Source of the DNA: Ehretia macrophylla
Taxonomy: Eukaryota; Streptophyta; Magnoliopsida; Boraginales; Ehretiaceae
Length of the DNA: 64,000 bases
Assembly (NCBI GenBank): GCA_037974665.1
Contig: CM075783.1
Location: 12,853,762 to 12,917,761 of the forward strand
Reading direction: 5' to 3'
Shown: positions 47,067 through 60,065 of the stretch, in pieces
Layout of the letters: every line of letters starts with the position of its first letter
Position numbering within the stretch: position 1 is the stretch's first letter
Position numbers and translations under genes: made by a program
Notes under the pieces: model-generated
Seen by the model: the letters and a program-made list of their open reading frames with translations, nothing else
Databases searched by the model: none
Told to the model about the DNA's origin: nothing

Positions 47067-47483
47067 CTATTGAAATAAAAAGAAAATTACAAGAGAGACT
47101 ATAGTGATCATCATTGTTGTTGATTCTTGAAGCTGGGATGGTGATGAAGATTGATTATCATCAGTCTGATGAGGAGGCTTTCTGTAGTAATATGGGAACC
47201 AAGGCAGTATAGGGTCTGGAGGTGGCTGTTCTACACCATAGAAATTAGGTGGAGGGTTATATGGATAATATCCAATTGGTGGTGGATTGTTAGTGGTTGG
47301 AGGAGGGTATAAACCTTGAGATGGTGGTGTAGGAACCGCCGGTGGATTGTTCCCGCCCCCGGGGCCGGTAGGCGGCGGGTAACACGGGTATGGACACTCT
47401 TGTGAGGCTGTCTTTGCCGGAGAATTGAGAATTGTTGAGAGAAAGAAGAAGGTGAAGGATAATTTAGGGAGCTTTGAAGCCAT
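47067..47483 (-). CDS. Small secreted Pro/Tyr-rich cell-wall protein
   Basis: Single exon, 138 residues, starting MASKLPKLSFTFFFLSTIL: a signal peptide with basic start and hydrophobic core, cleavage likely near residue 27 (KTAS|QECPYPCYPPP). The mature part is rich in Pro, Tyr, Gly and Asn, with CPYPCYPPPTGPGGG, then PPP and YYPYNPPP stretches. This resembles plant hydroxyproline-rich or extensin-like small proteins of the cell wall. After a Ser/Gln linker (DDNQSSSPSQLQES) it ends in a hydrophobic segment TMMITIVSLVIFFLFQ, which fits a GPI-anchor signal or a membrane tail. Only two Cys are visible near the N-terminus. The start is the first Met of the frame, and a CT-rich leader precedes it (47484 to about 47600, minus strand). 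It is more GC-rich than its flanks. Function is inferred; a GPI anchor is likely but not certain. Confidence 0.85.
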   Translation of the reverse strand: MASKLPKLSFTFFFLSTILNSPAKTASQECPYPCYPPPTGPGGGNNPPAVPTPPSQGLYPPPTTNNPPPIGYYPYNPPPNFYGVEQPPPDPILPWFPYYYRKPPHQTDDNQSSSPSQLQESTTMMITIVSLVIFFLFQ

Positions 47484-47640
47484 GTCTAGTGGTTTTGTTT
47501 GAAGAAAGAAATGAAATGTAATGGAATGAAGAGAGGAATGAAGAGTACTTGGTAAAGAGCTAGAAGTTGGTATGATGAGGTGTGGTGTGGACCTTGTGTT
47601 TGCCTAGTAGAGACTTTGAGACTTTTGTCACGACTCAAAA
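47484..47640 (-). promoter_or_regulatory. Leader/promoter-proximal region of the Pro-rich gene
   Basis: On the minus strand this is a pyrimidine-rich, ATG-free leader ending just before the start codon at 47483. Confidence 0.4.
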
Positions 47641-49234
47641 AAAAAAAAGAGCCAAAAAAGCTAACATTGTAGAAAAGGTAAGCTTTAGGTCACTTTATAT
47701 GTTATTTGGTAAGATAGGAGTTGAAAGTTATCAATCAGGTACCAATTTGATTGTAATTGAAATGGACTTTATTGATACATAAAATAAGCAAGTTTTAAAG
47801 AGGACATTTGTAGTAGGTTGGTTAAGGGAAAAGTTCAAATGATATGTAACTCGTTCTATATGTAAGATATTGTGAATTTGAGTTTCGTTAGTTATATTAT
47901 ACGACCTTAGCTTCTCTTAAATAAAAAAATAAAAAAAATGGTCTGGGGTTGTTAATAATGACTTAAGGTTAGGGTGAGAGACGTTTGCTAAGACATGTCT
48001 TTCTTGCAGCTACAATCAAATGAAAATTAATTCAAGTTTGAAAAGAGAGGGCATCACAAATTGGCTTCTATAATAGATATATCATTTATTGTTACATGAT
48101 AACTGCCCCTTAAGACCAAGAAATAAGCGGGAGGCTGTGGTCCCCAAATTACGAAGAGTAGGTCCATTCCATCTTTCTGTTAAAGAATATAATTATCATT
48201 TTTTCGGTGGTCTTATTTATCTGATTTCGAGAGTCTTTTCTCTTATCCTCCTTCTCTATTTTTGCCTCTTATCTCTTTCCGTCCATTGCCGGATCCCTCT
48301 CTCTCTTTTCCTATTCTTTTTACTCCTATATGTTATCTCTCTCTTTACTATGGCGTGTGATTTGGTGTGTTAGTATTTTATTCATATGGTTTGGTTTTTC
48401 TCGTACAGCTGCTGTTAGATGCTATTCGGGATTCCTCAAATTGTGACCGAAGAATTTCTTCTGTTATTCACAATTCTCAATTCTGCCTATCTTTCTTACA
48501 AGGTCACTACCGGCTGCTGTCTTCTCGAGCCAACTGTGACAACTTGAGTTGTTTATGCAATTAGGATAAGTCCCCTCACCCATGTATGATATTTTAACTC
48601 CCCTTTTAACATTGTGTAGCAACTTTTGCGTATATCTTTTGCTTCTTTGTTTTGTTTTCTGGGCACTTGTATAGTGTGAACTCAGTTCTTCTCTGTATTT
48701 ATTTATTTTAATAAATAATATGCTACTTTGACAACAACAAAAAAAAAAGAATATTACTATCCTAAAAGTGTGTCTTCATCAATCGGGTTACATGTAAAAT
48801 GGGATATTAGAAAAATATAATTTTCTTACATAGGGTGTAAGAAAATATAAATTGTCCCAAAGTTGCTCTCTGTATCATGTCAAGGGCGACTTCAACATGA
48901 TTGAGTTAAATGTAAAGGATTATTGTCTTACATAGATAAATCAAAATTTTTAAAATAAATGTATAATATCTTATATTACTCTATTTAATACTAATTAATT
49001 TTAACGTAAAACATATTTTTTTCACTTTTCCCTTTTCCCCTCCCCCAAGTCGAGAGAAAATTGCAATGATAGAGCCCACAATCGTTTTTAAGTATGACCC
49101 TATAAATATAGAGACGGAGAGTATAGAATTCATGTTCTATAAGATATGCAATCCAACTTCAAAATGTAAATTGATCAACTATCGAGTTTCAAAATAATAT
49201 TCGGAACTTAAATTTTATCTTTACAATTTCTTAA
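47641..49234. other. Intergenic with a possible A-tailed retroposon end
   Basis: No supported gene. 48370-48750 ends with TAATAAATAATATGC and an A-run (48738-48749). Its frame LLDAIRDSSNCDRRISSVI...SSRANCDNL is faintly like a LINE RNase H tail, but too weak to call. Confidence 0.4.
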
Positions 49235-49636
49235 GGGTAAACTATGCATTTAGTTTCAATTGTTTGATTTTATAAGTTGGTGTTTAATATTTTTAAAAAA
49301 TTATATCAATTCCTTAATATTTATAAAAGTGATTCAAAATAGTCTCTATCGTTCAAAATTAGCGAATTTGGTATTTATTATTTTTAAAAAAATTCAATTT
49401 AGTTCATATTATTTTCTAAAAAATTTAATTTAGTCCTTGCATATGACCCTATTTGGGGACTAAATTAATTTTTTTAGAAAATAATAGGGACTAGATTGGA
49501 TAGTTTTGAACAATTAAAATCATTTTGAATCACTTTTGTAAATATTATGGAACTAATATAGTTTTTTTGAAATATTAAAGACACCAACTTAAAAAAAAAA
49601 TGTGTAAACAATAAGACTTATATGCATAATTTACCC
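49235..49636. mobile_element. Inverted-repeat MITE (MULE-like)
   Basis: Left arm GGGTAAACTATGCATTTAG... and the complement of the right arm GGGTAAATTATGCATATAAG... match over nearly half the element, including TTATTTTCTAAAAAA and TTTAGTCC motifs. ATTTCTTAA lies next to each end (immediately left; 4 bp away on the right), a tentative 9-bp TSD. Confidence 0.75.
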
Positions 49637-50341
49637 ATTTATTTCTTAACTCTTCTTCTTTTCTACTTCGAACTCTATAACTTCATTGATTATATAATGA
49701 ATTTGAGTAGTTTAATTCTTGGCATTATACCACTAGGAATCTAAACTCTCCTTCCCGAATAGGATCCTCTGCTTTTTGTCCTGAAATTTAAGTTCTTGCA
49801 CAACGTTGGTTAAATTGACAATCATACTTCAGACGGATAATAAAAAGCTTAAGATATTGGCTTAAAAAATGGTATCAACGTTTTATTCTTACGTCTGTTT
49901 AGCATAGTTTTTAGACACTTAAAAGAACTTTATGTGAAATTAAAAGTTGAAACTATTATATTTGAAATATTTTTTAAAAAACTTTTAGGTAAAAGTCAAA
50001 GTTAAAAAAACTGAAAAATAAGAACTTCCAAATCGAAAGATTTCAAAAAAAGGTTCTTTTCGAAATTATATATACATAATGCCGGAAGTTCTTTTTGTTG
50101 TTTTTTTACCCTCAGATATATCCCTCCCTATTTTAGAAGCCCAAAATTACCCTCAAAATTTTTAAAAACCCAACATACACCAAACCGTTAATGGTTTTTG
50201 TTCAACAACACTTCTAACCAAAAGTTTTACTACTAAAAGTTCTACATCTCAAATGCTAAAATTTCACAATTAGACCAACCAAAACATTAGTAATTGACCG
50301 CAGAATGAAAATTTTTGCTTTCTTTCCGGGATTTAAGCCAC
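49637..50341. other. Intergenic, no gene seen
   Basis: AT-rich. No motif or open frame of interest. Confidence 0.5.
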
Positions 50342-50346
50342 GTCCA

Positions 50347-51822
50347 TGTTGGGAATTATACATGATACAATTAAAATAATTGCGCAGCGGAAAAATAAAT
50401 TATGTATCCGTCCATGTTTAATTATGCAGATCTAAATCAGATAATAATTTAATCTAATTAAATTACATCCGCAATAGTTCTAGGATTACCTCTTGAAGCG
50501 TAGTTCAATGTAGAATCTGAATCAAGCTCTCCAAGTGTAAAGCCTCCAAGATTGATCTACACAAAATTTGTACTTGCTAATTGGATTTCTACCCCCACTA
50601 GGTTTTTAGAGAAATCCTATATATTTTCTGACTGATAAATTGTGTTAGTTTTTCTCTGTCAGAATAGTTCTATATATAGGAAACATATATGACCTAAGTC
50701 ATAAGTGGACTGGTCTTAAACTTACCAGTCTTGGGCTCCATATCTATCAGATCACCATCTAATTACTACGAGCTCAATTAAATTAATATTTAGGACAATC
50801 CTAAATTTAATTTAATCTTTTCTCTAATCTAATTATTCTGTAAATTTCATTTGTGTGTGACCTCTCGGGTTCATATTTAATCGACATCAGATAATTAATT
50901 CAACCAATTAATTAAATTAGAACTCTTTCTAATTAATTCGCAAATCGCAAGTGATACCTACCAGTATATCACGATTACCCAACAAAAGATGAAGTGCAAG
51001 CATGCGAACCCAAATAGTAATTTATATGCAATCAAATCTTACTGTCTCAACTATCTCGATCAAGCCAGAGTCATGGATTGGGTCGTCAAACTCTCTTACT
51101 CGACCATATGCCAAAACCCAATTAATTAGTGACTAATGAATAATTCATGAAACGACTTTCACTATTCCACATTGGCCAAGGATTTCAAGTCACTAAATTA
51201 ATCAGATTGCATAGGACACCCAATTGACAGTTTCCGTGTCTACACATACATTTTTGCATGACGGAATAAATCACAACCACTTAATACATTGTCTAATCCA
51301 TGATTAGGACTAGCTTATCTGCATCAGCAAATCATGGCATTCCTAATTATGAGATAATCGTAGCGTCTCAGGTCTAAGGATTAATTGCATAATTACATGA
51401 TACAACGAATTATTGACATTCCATGTAATTCGTTGTATCGGTGGTCAAGTCCAGTTACTTATTCACAATAAGTATTTATACATCTACTATAACGATATGA
51501 GACAAATCGCTCAAACTGATATCTAATATAATTTGATTAGTAGACTATAATCCGATCTATCCGGATAAACTAATGCCCAATTAGTTTATCCTATGATAGG
51601 GAACAATTTTTAGAATATATTCATGATTATAGATTCCATCACTCATATCCTTACTCCTAAGAATAGAATCTATAAATAGTATTCTAAGGACTTTATTTAT
51701 TCAATCAAAACATTTATAATAAATAAATAAACTGCCCTTATTAAATGAATTAATAAATTAAATAACACATTATCCATAATTCTAAAATACAATTTATTGG
51801 CTTTTGGACATTATTTCTAACA
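50347..51822. mobile_element. Solo LTR, about 1.48 kb, copia-like
   Basis: Starts TGTTGGGAATTATACATG and ends GGACATTATTTCTAACA. Flanks GTCCA (50342-50346) and ATCCA (51823-51827) match at 4 of 5. It has no coding sequence and no partner LTR in the window. Confidence 0.75.
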
Positions 51823-51827
51823 ATCCA

Positions 51828-52189
51828 AACCTTAGTACTACTCGAGATTTGCAATGTTGTCTTGGATCTTGTTAATGTTGCTTATAGACATAATGGGACA
51901 TAGTTAAACAATCTCACGGCATTTTCATTCTCATCTCACCGCAATCACATGAAGTCTGATGATTAAACAATTTCGGTTCCAACGAAGACAGATACCATGC
52001 TTCCATCGATTTTAAGTATTTGCAAAATTTAGTTGGAGTGCCCTAAACTTTGAACTTTGTAAAAACCGGAGCCTGAGTGATATTCTTGTGTAGATCCCTT
52101 TTTTTTCACTTTAGTTTTTTTGCGTAACACGGTGTATATGTAATTGAGTTTTTGCTATCAATGATATTCTTTTGCTTACTTAGCAAAAA
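51828..52189. other. Possible retroposon 3' end
   Basis: Ends TTTTGCTTACTTAGCAAAAA, similar to the segment ending at 5066. No gene. Confidence 0.35.
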
Positions 52190-52194
52190 TAAAT

Positions 52195-52517
52195 TGTTGG
52201 ACTCGGGTCATGGTCCGCCCAAATTGGGGTGGACCAACCTATGTGATCCATGTAGTGGGAAGCCCACTACTTGATATAAAAGCAAAAGAAAACCCTAATA
52301 CAGAACATAAGTTGTTCTGTAGGTTTAACCTCCAAAAAAACAAAAATACTATGCGAAATAGCTCTCTACACTCTTGGCATTGAGGTTGTGAACAGAAAGT
52401 GTGTGGTCTAGTATTACATACTACGACTCTTTGTAAGTGCAGTGGAACAAACGTGATCGTTGATTATTCGGTTCTGCAATTTCGAGGTATGTGCAAATAT
52501 CTCACTTTAAATCAACA
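52195..52517 (+). repeat. 5' LTR of copia element
   Basis: Pairs with 59743-60065 at equal length. Confidence 0.95.
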
Positions 52518-52999
52518 TTGGTATCAGAGCCTTAATGTTTGTTCTCTGTACGATATTCAATTATATGCAACAAAACCCTTATTTTCAATTCTTCATGAAT
52601 TTTTAGCGGATAAGTTATAGAATAACGTTTCTGTGAAGTATCTCATATGGGGATAAATTTTATACTGCTAGAAAGCTCGTGTTTTAAGGGTTCTAACGCA
52701 ATTAATTTCATATTTTTTTGTTAAGAGATGAATTAGTTATGAATTTTTTAAGTTAGAATAACATTCTGCCTTTTAATTGTGTTACTGTTACGAATCATAT
52801 CTGTGCATATAATTAGTACTGGTAGAAATTACGTGTTTCAAGGATTCTAATGACATAAATTTCATAATTTTTGGATCTTATATGAATAAATTATGAATTT
52901 TTGAATCTTTTTGATGCGTACTGTGTTTGTACATTGTTTGTACGTCTTTTTCGTGCTTGTGCTGCATCAGAAAGTAGGGAAATCTTAGGGCCAATTATG

Positions 53000-53245
53000 T
53001 AGTGACACGTGGTAGAGGAGGGATTATTTTTTATTTTATTTTGAATTTTAAAATTCATTTTTTCAAAAATCGAAAAAAAAAACTTTTTCCTTCCACACCA
53101 ATAGCGCCACATGGCAGCCATGTGGCACGCCACATGGGCAGCCACGTGGGCCGGTCGGTGCCACGTGGCGCTGGCGGCCACTAGACGGCAACGGCTGTCA
53201 GGCAGTCTGACCACAGGATGACGGTGGCTGTCTGGCCGAGTCAAA
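53000..53245 (+). repeat. GC-rich block with CACGTG/CCACATGG palindromes in the copia leader
   Basis: Within AT-rich DNA, about 53095-53240 is strongly GC-rich and repeats GCCACATGG, GCCATGTGG, GCCACGTGGG and GCCACGTGGC. Together with TGACACGTGG near 53007 there are three CACGTG (G-box) cores. Confidence 0.75.
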
Positions 53246-55539
53246 AGAAAAAAAATTTATATTAGTTATAGAATATTGTTTTTAGCCCCTATATTTTTGT
53301 GATATTTTCAGAGTTGACCTTATGTACACAAAACTTTGTATTATTTGTGTCTTTGGCCTCATGTCGCTTGTTTAAGCCCTATATCTTTGTGATATGCTTA
53401 ATTTAGCTCCCACTTTCACCTCTAGACTACAAAACTTTAATTAAATCGAATTGAGATATGAAAATTATGGTATTTCCCACATAATGCCTTAATATAAGTG
53501 ATATGCGATGTAAAATTATATTTCTAGGCATGAAATTTTTTGGTAAAATTTTGGAGTAAAGCCAAGAAATTTAAAATTTTACGACTTAAAGGCATGAAAT
53601 TTTAGTAATTTCATTGAGATACATAAAATTTGTATAATTTTATTTGTTGTTATGTACAACATTCAAAAATGTTGTGTGCATTACTCTCTTTGATTTAATC
53701 TAGATAAGTTTTGTTTTCTTTTAAATGAGGACCATTATCTTTGTGATGTGGCCCTTATTTCTTGCTAGACTAATACATAACTTAAATTAATTTCAATTAT
53801 GGCATGAAATTATGAGTAATTTCATTAAGTTACGCAAATTTTGTAATTTAATTGTAATATTTACAATTAGGGGAATGAAATTTTTGTAATTTCATTCAAA
53901 TTTCTGAATTTGTGTAATTTTTTTGCCATCTTCACAATAAGTGATATGAAATTTTTGTAATTTCATTTCAAAGTATGAAATTTGTGCAATTTCATTATAC
54001 ATGTTGTATACAACATTAATACATGCTACGTGCATTATCAATTTCTTTTGAAATTAATTTATTAGATAGTTATGTATTAAAATTTGTTTTATTTTCCCGA
54101 GAACTTTAGTAGTCATTCGAGGATTGTGTGAGTTAAACAAATTGCAAGAAAATCTTCATCTTTATTGATCATACGAACACGTACTGTGATAGGCCCAAAC
54201 TGATTATCTCATATTTTATTTTACTTTTAATATTTACGTGTAATATTAAATATTTTATGAGATATCTTTGATGAACATGTGATAGTGTTTATGTGTAATG
54301 TTAGACATACTTCTATTTCTCCTAATACGTAGAACCGAAATGTGTCTTTTGGGTCTCGATAAGTTTGAGACAGCTTCTACTTTCTCAATTGTCATGGCCC
54401 ACATGTGTTAAAAGAATTGAATGTGTCAACTCTGGCGGACCACACCGAATTATAAATGAAAGGAGACCGTTGAGAAATTTTTTAATTTTTTGTCTAACAT
54501 TATTGGTGTTTATATGTTAAATACTAATTCATGTGAGGAACATGTTCATATCTGGCTTTATTATCATGTTTTAATCATAAGCATATGTTGCATATGTCAT
54601 TAAATTAATGATCAGTTTACTAATTCTTTATCTGAGTGGGAGTTCTATGATTAGGAATTTGTGTAGTTCTAATCTAGAACTATTAGTTCCCAAACATGTG
54701 AATTTAAGTAATTCATTTTCGGAACTAATGTTTCTACTCGAATAAGATTAAATTGTAATCATTGTGACATTTGATCTATAGAATTTGATAGGTTGTTCTA
54801 CAATCTGTTGGTACTATACATAATGTCACTTTATTGCATTTAAATACTTGTTCAAGTAGAATTAAACATCTAAATGTGTTGGTACCGAACATCAAAGATG
54901 TCTATGTTGTGGTTATTCAATATAACTGCAAAATATCATTGTTGAAGGAAAATGGACCGTGATGATTGCCAATATGGCATCATCAGAATATCCTTGAACA
55001 GCAAATAGGTGCTTGAACCATTGAGTTATGTTGTGGTGAACCATGAGGGTAGTAACACCACTCAATATTAGAGGTAGAGAACTATATGGCTGGACAAATA
55101 CTATTGCACGCATCACGTTGCTAAGCATTGTGTATCATACCTTAATATTTATCACGAAGTATGGCCTACTAATGTGGGGATTTTGAAAGCTTGAGAGAGA
55201 AGTTCAGTGGAATTTCCATTTCTAAGGCATGTCAGCTTACAATCAAATTCAACACATGCTGAAAGCATTACAATGCTTCTAAGGGGTAGCATTTTCAAGA
55301 CGTCGAACGTAATTTGAGAATTGAAGGCAATTGGCCACATTCTCATTGATGAACAACTAATGCAAGTTGTCATCGTATCTTTTCCATCTAGCTGAATGCA
55401 CATAATTGTCGACATGACGTACAATGGAAATGTTAAGACGTTCCAAACATAAAGCGTCACCTGGAGATTATGGGTAATGCCTCTTGGCCATCTAGGCCAT
55501 TAGTCAAACTTATGTAGCTGAGTCCAATAAGCAAGGGTC

Positions 55540-55735
55540 ATGAGGATCCAAGCACAAGGGGCAATGACTCCAATGACAAAAAGGAAGGATAAGCTGATTG
55601 AGAGGCCAAGAAGGTCAGACGTATGTATGACAAATATGAATTATGTGCTACAATTGTCATAAGAACGAACACTAAAGCTCGGAATTGCCTTGAGATGAAG
55701 ACTAAATGTCTAACCCTATAACTAGATATGAGGAG
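55540..55735 (+). pseudogene. Copia gag zinc-knuckle remnant
   Basis: Basic stretch then YELCYNCHKNEH and, after a one-base shift, ARNCLE: a CCHC zinc knuckle (C-x2-C-x4-H-x4-C) as in copia nucleocapsids. Stops lie on both sides. Confidence 0.7.
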
Positions 55736-57042
55736 CATTTACAATACCGTTAGATTTTTGGTGAATTACAGTGGACATTTGTAGGAAATAATTTGAGAGT
55801 TTGAAGACAAGGGTATCGATACTTGTTAGCTACCACTGTGTGATGGTAAACTCTAATTTTTTCATATGTCCTATAAACTCCGGTTATAGAAATACTTAGT
55901 CTATGGATAAAATCATGTTACGATTAGGTTATCAACTTCGTATATATAGAACTCAGTCAAAGTTTTAGGAACAACTTATTATAAATCTGGCTATATTGTG
56001 GATGGTCTTCTTGTTCTATGCGTTGAACATCAAAACCTTTGTTATATAAATATGTGTTATTAATGCTACATCTTTGAGATTTGTAGTATAGCAAGTTAGG
56101 CATATAAGGGTAAAATAGAATGAACAGACTCGCAAGAAAAATGTCTTTTGAGGCTGTGATTTGCGCAATTCTATCTGCCCCTATGTGAAAGTTGCCTAGC
56201 CAATAACACCACAATAAAATGTTTCGCAAAGGCTTGCAATCTAGTTTTCAATTGCCTTGAATTCATCACGAAATCTATAGTCCAAAGAATGATAGGGCAA
56301 GGCATGAGGCCTCACATTTCGTTACTTTTTCCAAAGTTTTCACAAGATTTGGTCTTGTCCTTTTGTTTTCTTACATGTCCGAAGTTTAATTGCTTTGGAT
56401 GTTATTCTAATCATGTTGAGAATCAGACCGACATAATATGAAATCTTTAAAAATCTATCTTGTTTTATAATATTTATTTGATTCGTTCAAAACAATTAGT
56501 GACGAAAAATGTATAGCAAAAGGGCTAAGTATTCCTAACACTTTGCAACTATGAGATGTTGTAGAAAGAAGGAATAAAACCTTATTGGATGTGGTTAAGT
56601 ATATGATGACTCATGTAGATTTCTCAATTTTGTGTTGAGAATATATGACTGTCACATATATGTCTACTTAACTGTAAGCCCTAGAAATCAGTCACTTCAA
56701 CTCTCTATGAGTCATGGACAGGTAGTGAACTAGTTTGTGATGACTTATGACGCTATGAGTTGACTACTTTTGTTCATGAGATTTCTCATGAGCTTGAAAA
56801 TTTTTAACCGAAAGGAAATATGTGTATTTCTATTTGGTACTTTGAACGCTCCAAAGGGAATGTTCATTGCTGAACAGATAGTGGGAGTATGTCTGAACTC
56901 AATATTCTTGGATGTAGAATTTCCTAATAGGAAATTCAATTATCTGAATTGAATGTTCCTAATGGTCCTATCCCTTACAAATTTTCAGTTGAAATGAGAA
57001 CTTGCTTTCATTCACTGATCTAAGTGGGAGATATACACCGGT

Positions 57043-57190
57043 CTGGTTTGGTTAACTTGAATTTGTTTCAAAATCAAAGTGAGTTTGTCTCATAAACCGG
57101 TTTGTGGATCATGTTCACTTGCAATAGTAATATCAGTTTGATCAACCCGAATCTATTTCATGATCAATGTGAGTTCGTTTCACTACTGGG
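57043..57190 (+). repeat. Imperfect tandem repeat, period about 95-100 bp
   Basis: TTTGGTTAACTTGAATTTG (57046 onward) and TTTGATCAACCCGAATCTA (57137 onward) start two related units that both contain AATCAA(A/T)GTGAGTT(T/C)GT. They lie inside the copia interior. Confidence 0.6.
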
Positions 57191-57879
57191 TGATTATGAA
57201 AATAATTTTTTCATATGATTACTAGTTACGATGAAGATGAATCTTAGATAGTGGCTGAAATTCTCTCATTTTTTTTGTAAGGAAAAGCCGGATGAAAAAC
57301 AATGGAAGAACAATCGGTTTTAATATCATATATTAAGCTCGCCAGTGACTAAAAAGTTGTACCCAAATTGAGGGTAGCACGCAAACCTTTTTTTGTTGTT
57401 AGGTTTGCCTCAATATACCCATTTCTGATCATGTCACCGAATTGAACCTCAAATTACATCAGGTGGATGTAAATGTGATGTTTCTTAGTGAAGAAATACA
57501 AGAATAATTCATTATGTATGATCTTCAAATGGTTCAATAAGGCATATGCGTATATGTCAATTGATCTCAGAGTAGATATATGGTTATATCTCTCTAGATA
57601 GATGATATCATTGATCAGAAATGACAAGGAGTATATAGTCACTATCAAGAAGTGGTTAGTTATCCTTAACTTTATGGGATAAAGGACATTGGTGTAGTAG
57701 CTTATGTGTTTAAAGTCAAGATCCAGATGGGTCAATCTAAGATTCTTGTTTTTGTTGCAAGAGTCATATGTCAAGCAAGTTCTTGAATGACTTAACGTGT
57801 AAGTCTACAAACAAGAGGGAGAAAGCCTAAGCCAAGGGGATGTGTACCCAATGCCAGAATAGATTGATGAGATAAAAAT

Positions 57880-58520
57880 GTTTCTTATTCAAGTACTATG
57901 AGAAGCCCTGTATATTGTGGTATGTACATGGCTAGATATTTGTTTTTGCCATGAAATTGATATGTTGTTATCAATCAAAGTCTTAGACAAGCTTGTTGGA
58001 GCATTGTCAAAAGGATCTTGAGGTATTTGAAAGGCAATTTAGATTTTGCCAATGCCATTGAAGTGTTGATCTCTATTAGTAGAGATCCACAAGTGTTGAT
58101 TTGAGAAGTGATCCAAATAAGTGTAAAGTTACCTCTTAGTATATTTTCTTGCTGGTCAATGGCACGACTTCATGGAATGGCAAGAAGCAAATATGCATAA
58201 CATTGTCAACTGTGGAAATTGAGCTATGTGGCATGCTCAGTAGCTATGCAAGGGGCAGTATGGCTCGAGAGATTATGATGGACTTAAGATGAGTCAATTG
58301 TTAGACGAGAAATGACGATTTGTTGTGTCCACTAATTAGGCATCGCCTATGCTAAAGATCCTAAATTTCATGGCAAAGACCTAGTACATAAACATCATGG
58401 CTTTGTGTCATAAAAAGAAGTGACTGTGGATCACTCACCTGCGCATGAGATGGCAGTGACCCACTCGATAAGTCCATATTAAGAGATATGTATTTGTTAC
58501 AATAGAATCTCTAGGATTGC
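57880..58520 (+). pseudogene. Copia RT end / RNase H remnant
   Basis: In shifting frames: RSPVYCGMYMARY, then WSIVKRILRYLKG, SWNGKK-like and LSTVEIEL-like blocks, and HKKK...VTH near the end. This is the copia order from the RT end to RNase H. Many stops. Confidence 0.7.
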
Positions 58521-59742
58521 ATAGGACTTGATGTTGATATTTTGTAAACTATTGTGTAATTACTAATGTACTCATACTTGTGAGTATTTGATGCCAGTTC
58601 ATAGCGAGCAAAGTTTTCTTCCTGTGTTTGCTCAGTGCCTTATCTTTGTGATAAATTTGGAAGAAATCGAGTATGAGTACAACTAGCACATATTGGCATC
58701 GAAAAGTACATCAACAAGTTAAAAAGATTGGCTCTCTCACACGAGCAATCACCTTTGGCATAGTGGGAGCGTGCAGATATGAGACAGAATGAGTTGGTTA
58801 GTATTCATCGGAAATGCTATACTCATTCAAGCATCGCCTTGAATATTGTCGAGGATTAGTTCTAACGACAATCACCAAGATGAGACCTTTTATTGCATAT
58901 GTTACAATTTAAGATTGATATCTGGTTGGTATGGATACCCACGATCCATATGTAACTTGTCAATAGCCAGATGTGAAACCTCGGTTACTGTGTGTATTAA
59001 GTACGAGGATTCAGGTTGGTTACTAAGTGATAACAAGACCAAGATTTGTATGGTGTTTGGGTAAAGTTATGACGTACACCCTGTTTTGAAGGAAGTCACA
59101 CCGTAACTCACGAATCATACCGTAAGTGCTATAGCGACTACATAAGGGAATTGATGAATGTATCCTTGCTTTATCACTGTATGAGCCCTTGAAGCTTCGA
59201 AAGCTTCTCTTGAGTGCCCTTAGTGACCTACATCAGTATTCCAATAATTCAAGCTTAATGTTAACTACTTTGGTATGTTGCCTAAGAATCACAATATATT
59301 AGATCATAAGGAACATGTCCAGGAAAGCAGTTGACTTGACTTAGAGAAATATTGGATGAAGGGAAGATTGTTCGCATTTAGCGTTGCGTATGTTCATTAG
59401 TTGACCAGTTATACAATCTTTGTGATTGAACAATCTTAGTGGTTGAATATAACTATAAATATATGCTTGAGATTTTAGTCATCAAACATGGCCTAGGAGG
59501 GATTGGGCATGTCTTGATGGATGTGAACTTAATTGGTCTAGGGTGCAGCGAGACTCCATCTTTCTTTGCAGACAGTGGCTCCCGTGTTATCCGTAACAGG
59601 TGCATGGTCTTAGAGCCTCCACTTTTTGCGAGCTTGCGAGTTGCATGACCTATTTGCCAGTATGACTTTGGTGTGATTTGGAATTAGTTTCTAGAGAGAT
59701 ACTATAGGATATGTTCCCTCCCCACCTTGTGTGAGTAGGAAA
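58521..59742. other. Copia interior downstream of pol, no gene
   Basis: No recognised protein. Short frames only. GTGAGTAGGAAA before 59743 is the best purine tract. Confidence 0.5.
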
Positions 59743-60065
59743 TGTTGGAATTGGGTCATGGTCCGCCTAAGTTGGGGTGGACCAACCTATGTGACCCATG
59801 TAGTAGGAAGCCCACTACTTGATATAAAAGCAAAAGAAAACCCTGATACAGAACATAAATTGTTCTGTAGGTTTAGCCTCCAAAAAAACAAAAATACTCT
59901 GCGAAATAGCTCTCTACACTATTGGCATTTAGGTTGTGAATAAAAAGTGTGTGGTCTAGTACTATACACTGTGACTCCTTGCAAGTGCAGTGGAACAAAC
60001 ATGATTGTTGATTATTCGCTTCCGCAATTTCGAGGTATGTGCGAAAATCTCACTTTAAATCAGCA
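59743..60065 (+). repeat. 3' LTR of copia element
   Basis: Pairs with 52195-52517. Confidence 0.95.

Larger units (their letters stand above)
52195..60065 (+). mobile_element. Ty1/copia retrotransposon, full length, degenerate
   Basis: Two 323-bp LTRs (52195-52517, 59743-60065) are flanked by a perfect TSD TAAAT (52190-52194, 60066-60070). They differ at about 30 positions by eye, so the insertion is old. TATAAAAG lies in both LTRs (52275, 59823). TGGTATCAGAGC at 52519-52530 is the initiator tRNA-Met primer site. The interior keeps only traces of gag-pol on the plus strand: a gag zinc-knuckle (CYNCHKNEH then RNC, about 55640-55690, frameshifted), a GAG-pre-integrase trace (about 56090-56225), WSIVKRILRYLKG (57997-58035) and a RNase H region to about 58500. 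It cannot be autonomous. Confidence 0.9.

Noticed and set aside
48089-48564. Plus-strand frames with a faint LINE RNase H-like stretch
   Set aside because: Match is too weak and there is no RT, endonuclease or TSD.
53002-53244. Open frames on both strands across the GC-rich block
   Set aside because: Overlapping frames in a repeat-rich palindromic block of a dead element; no motif.
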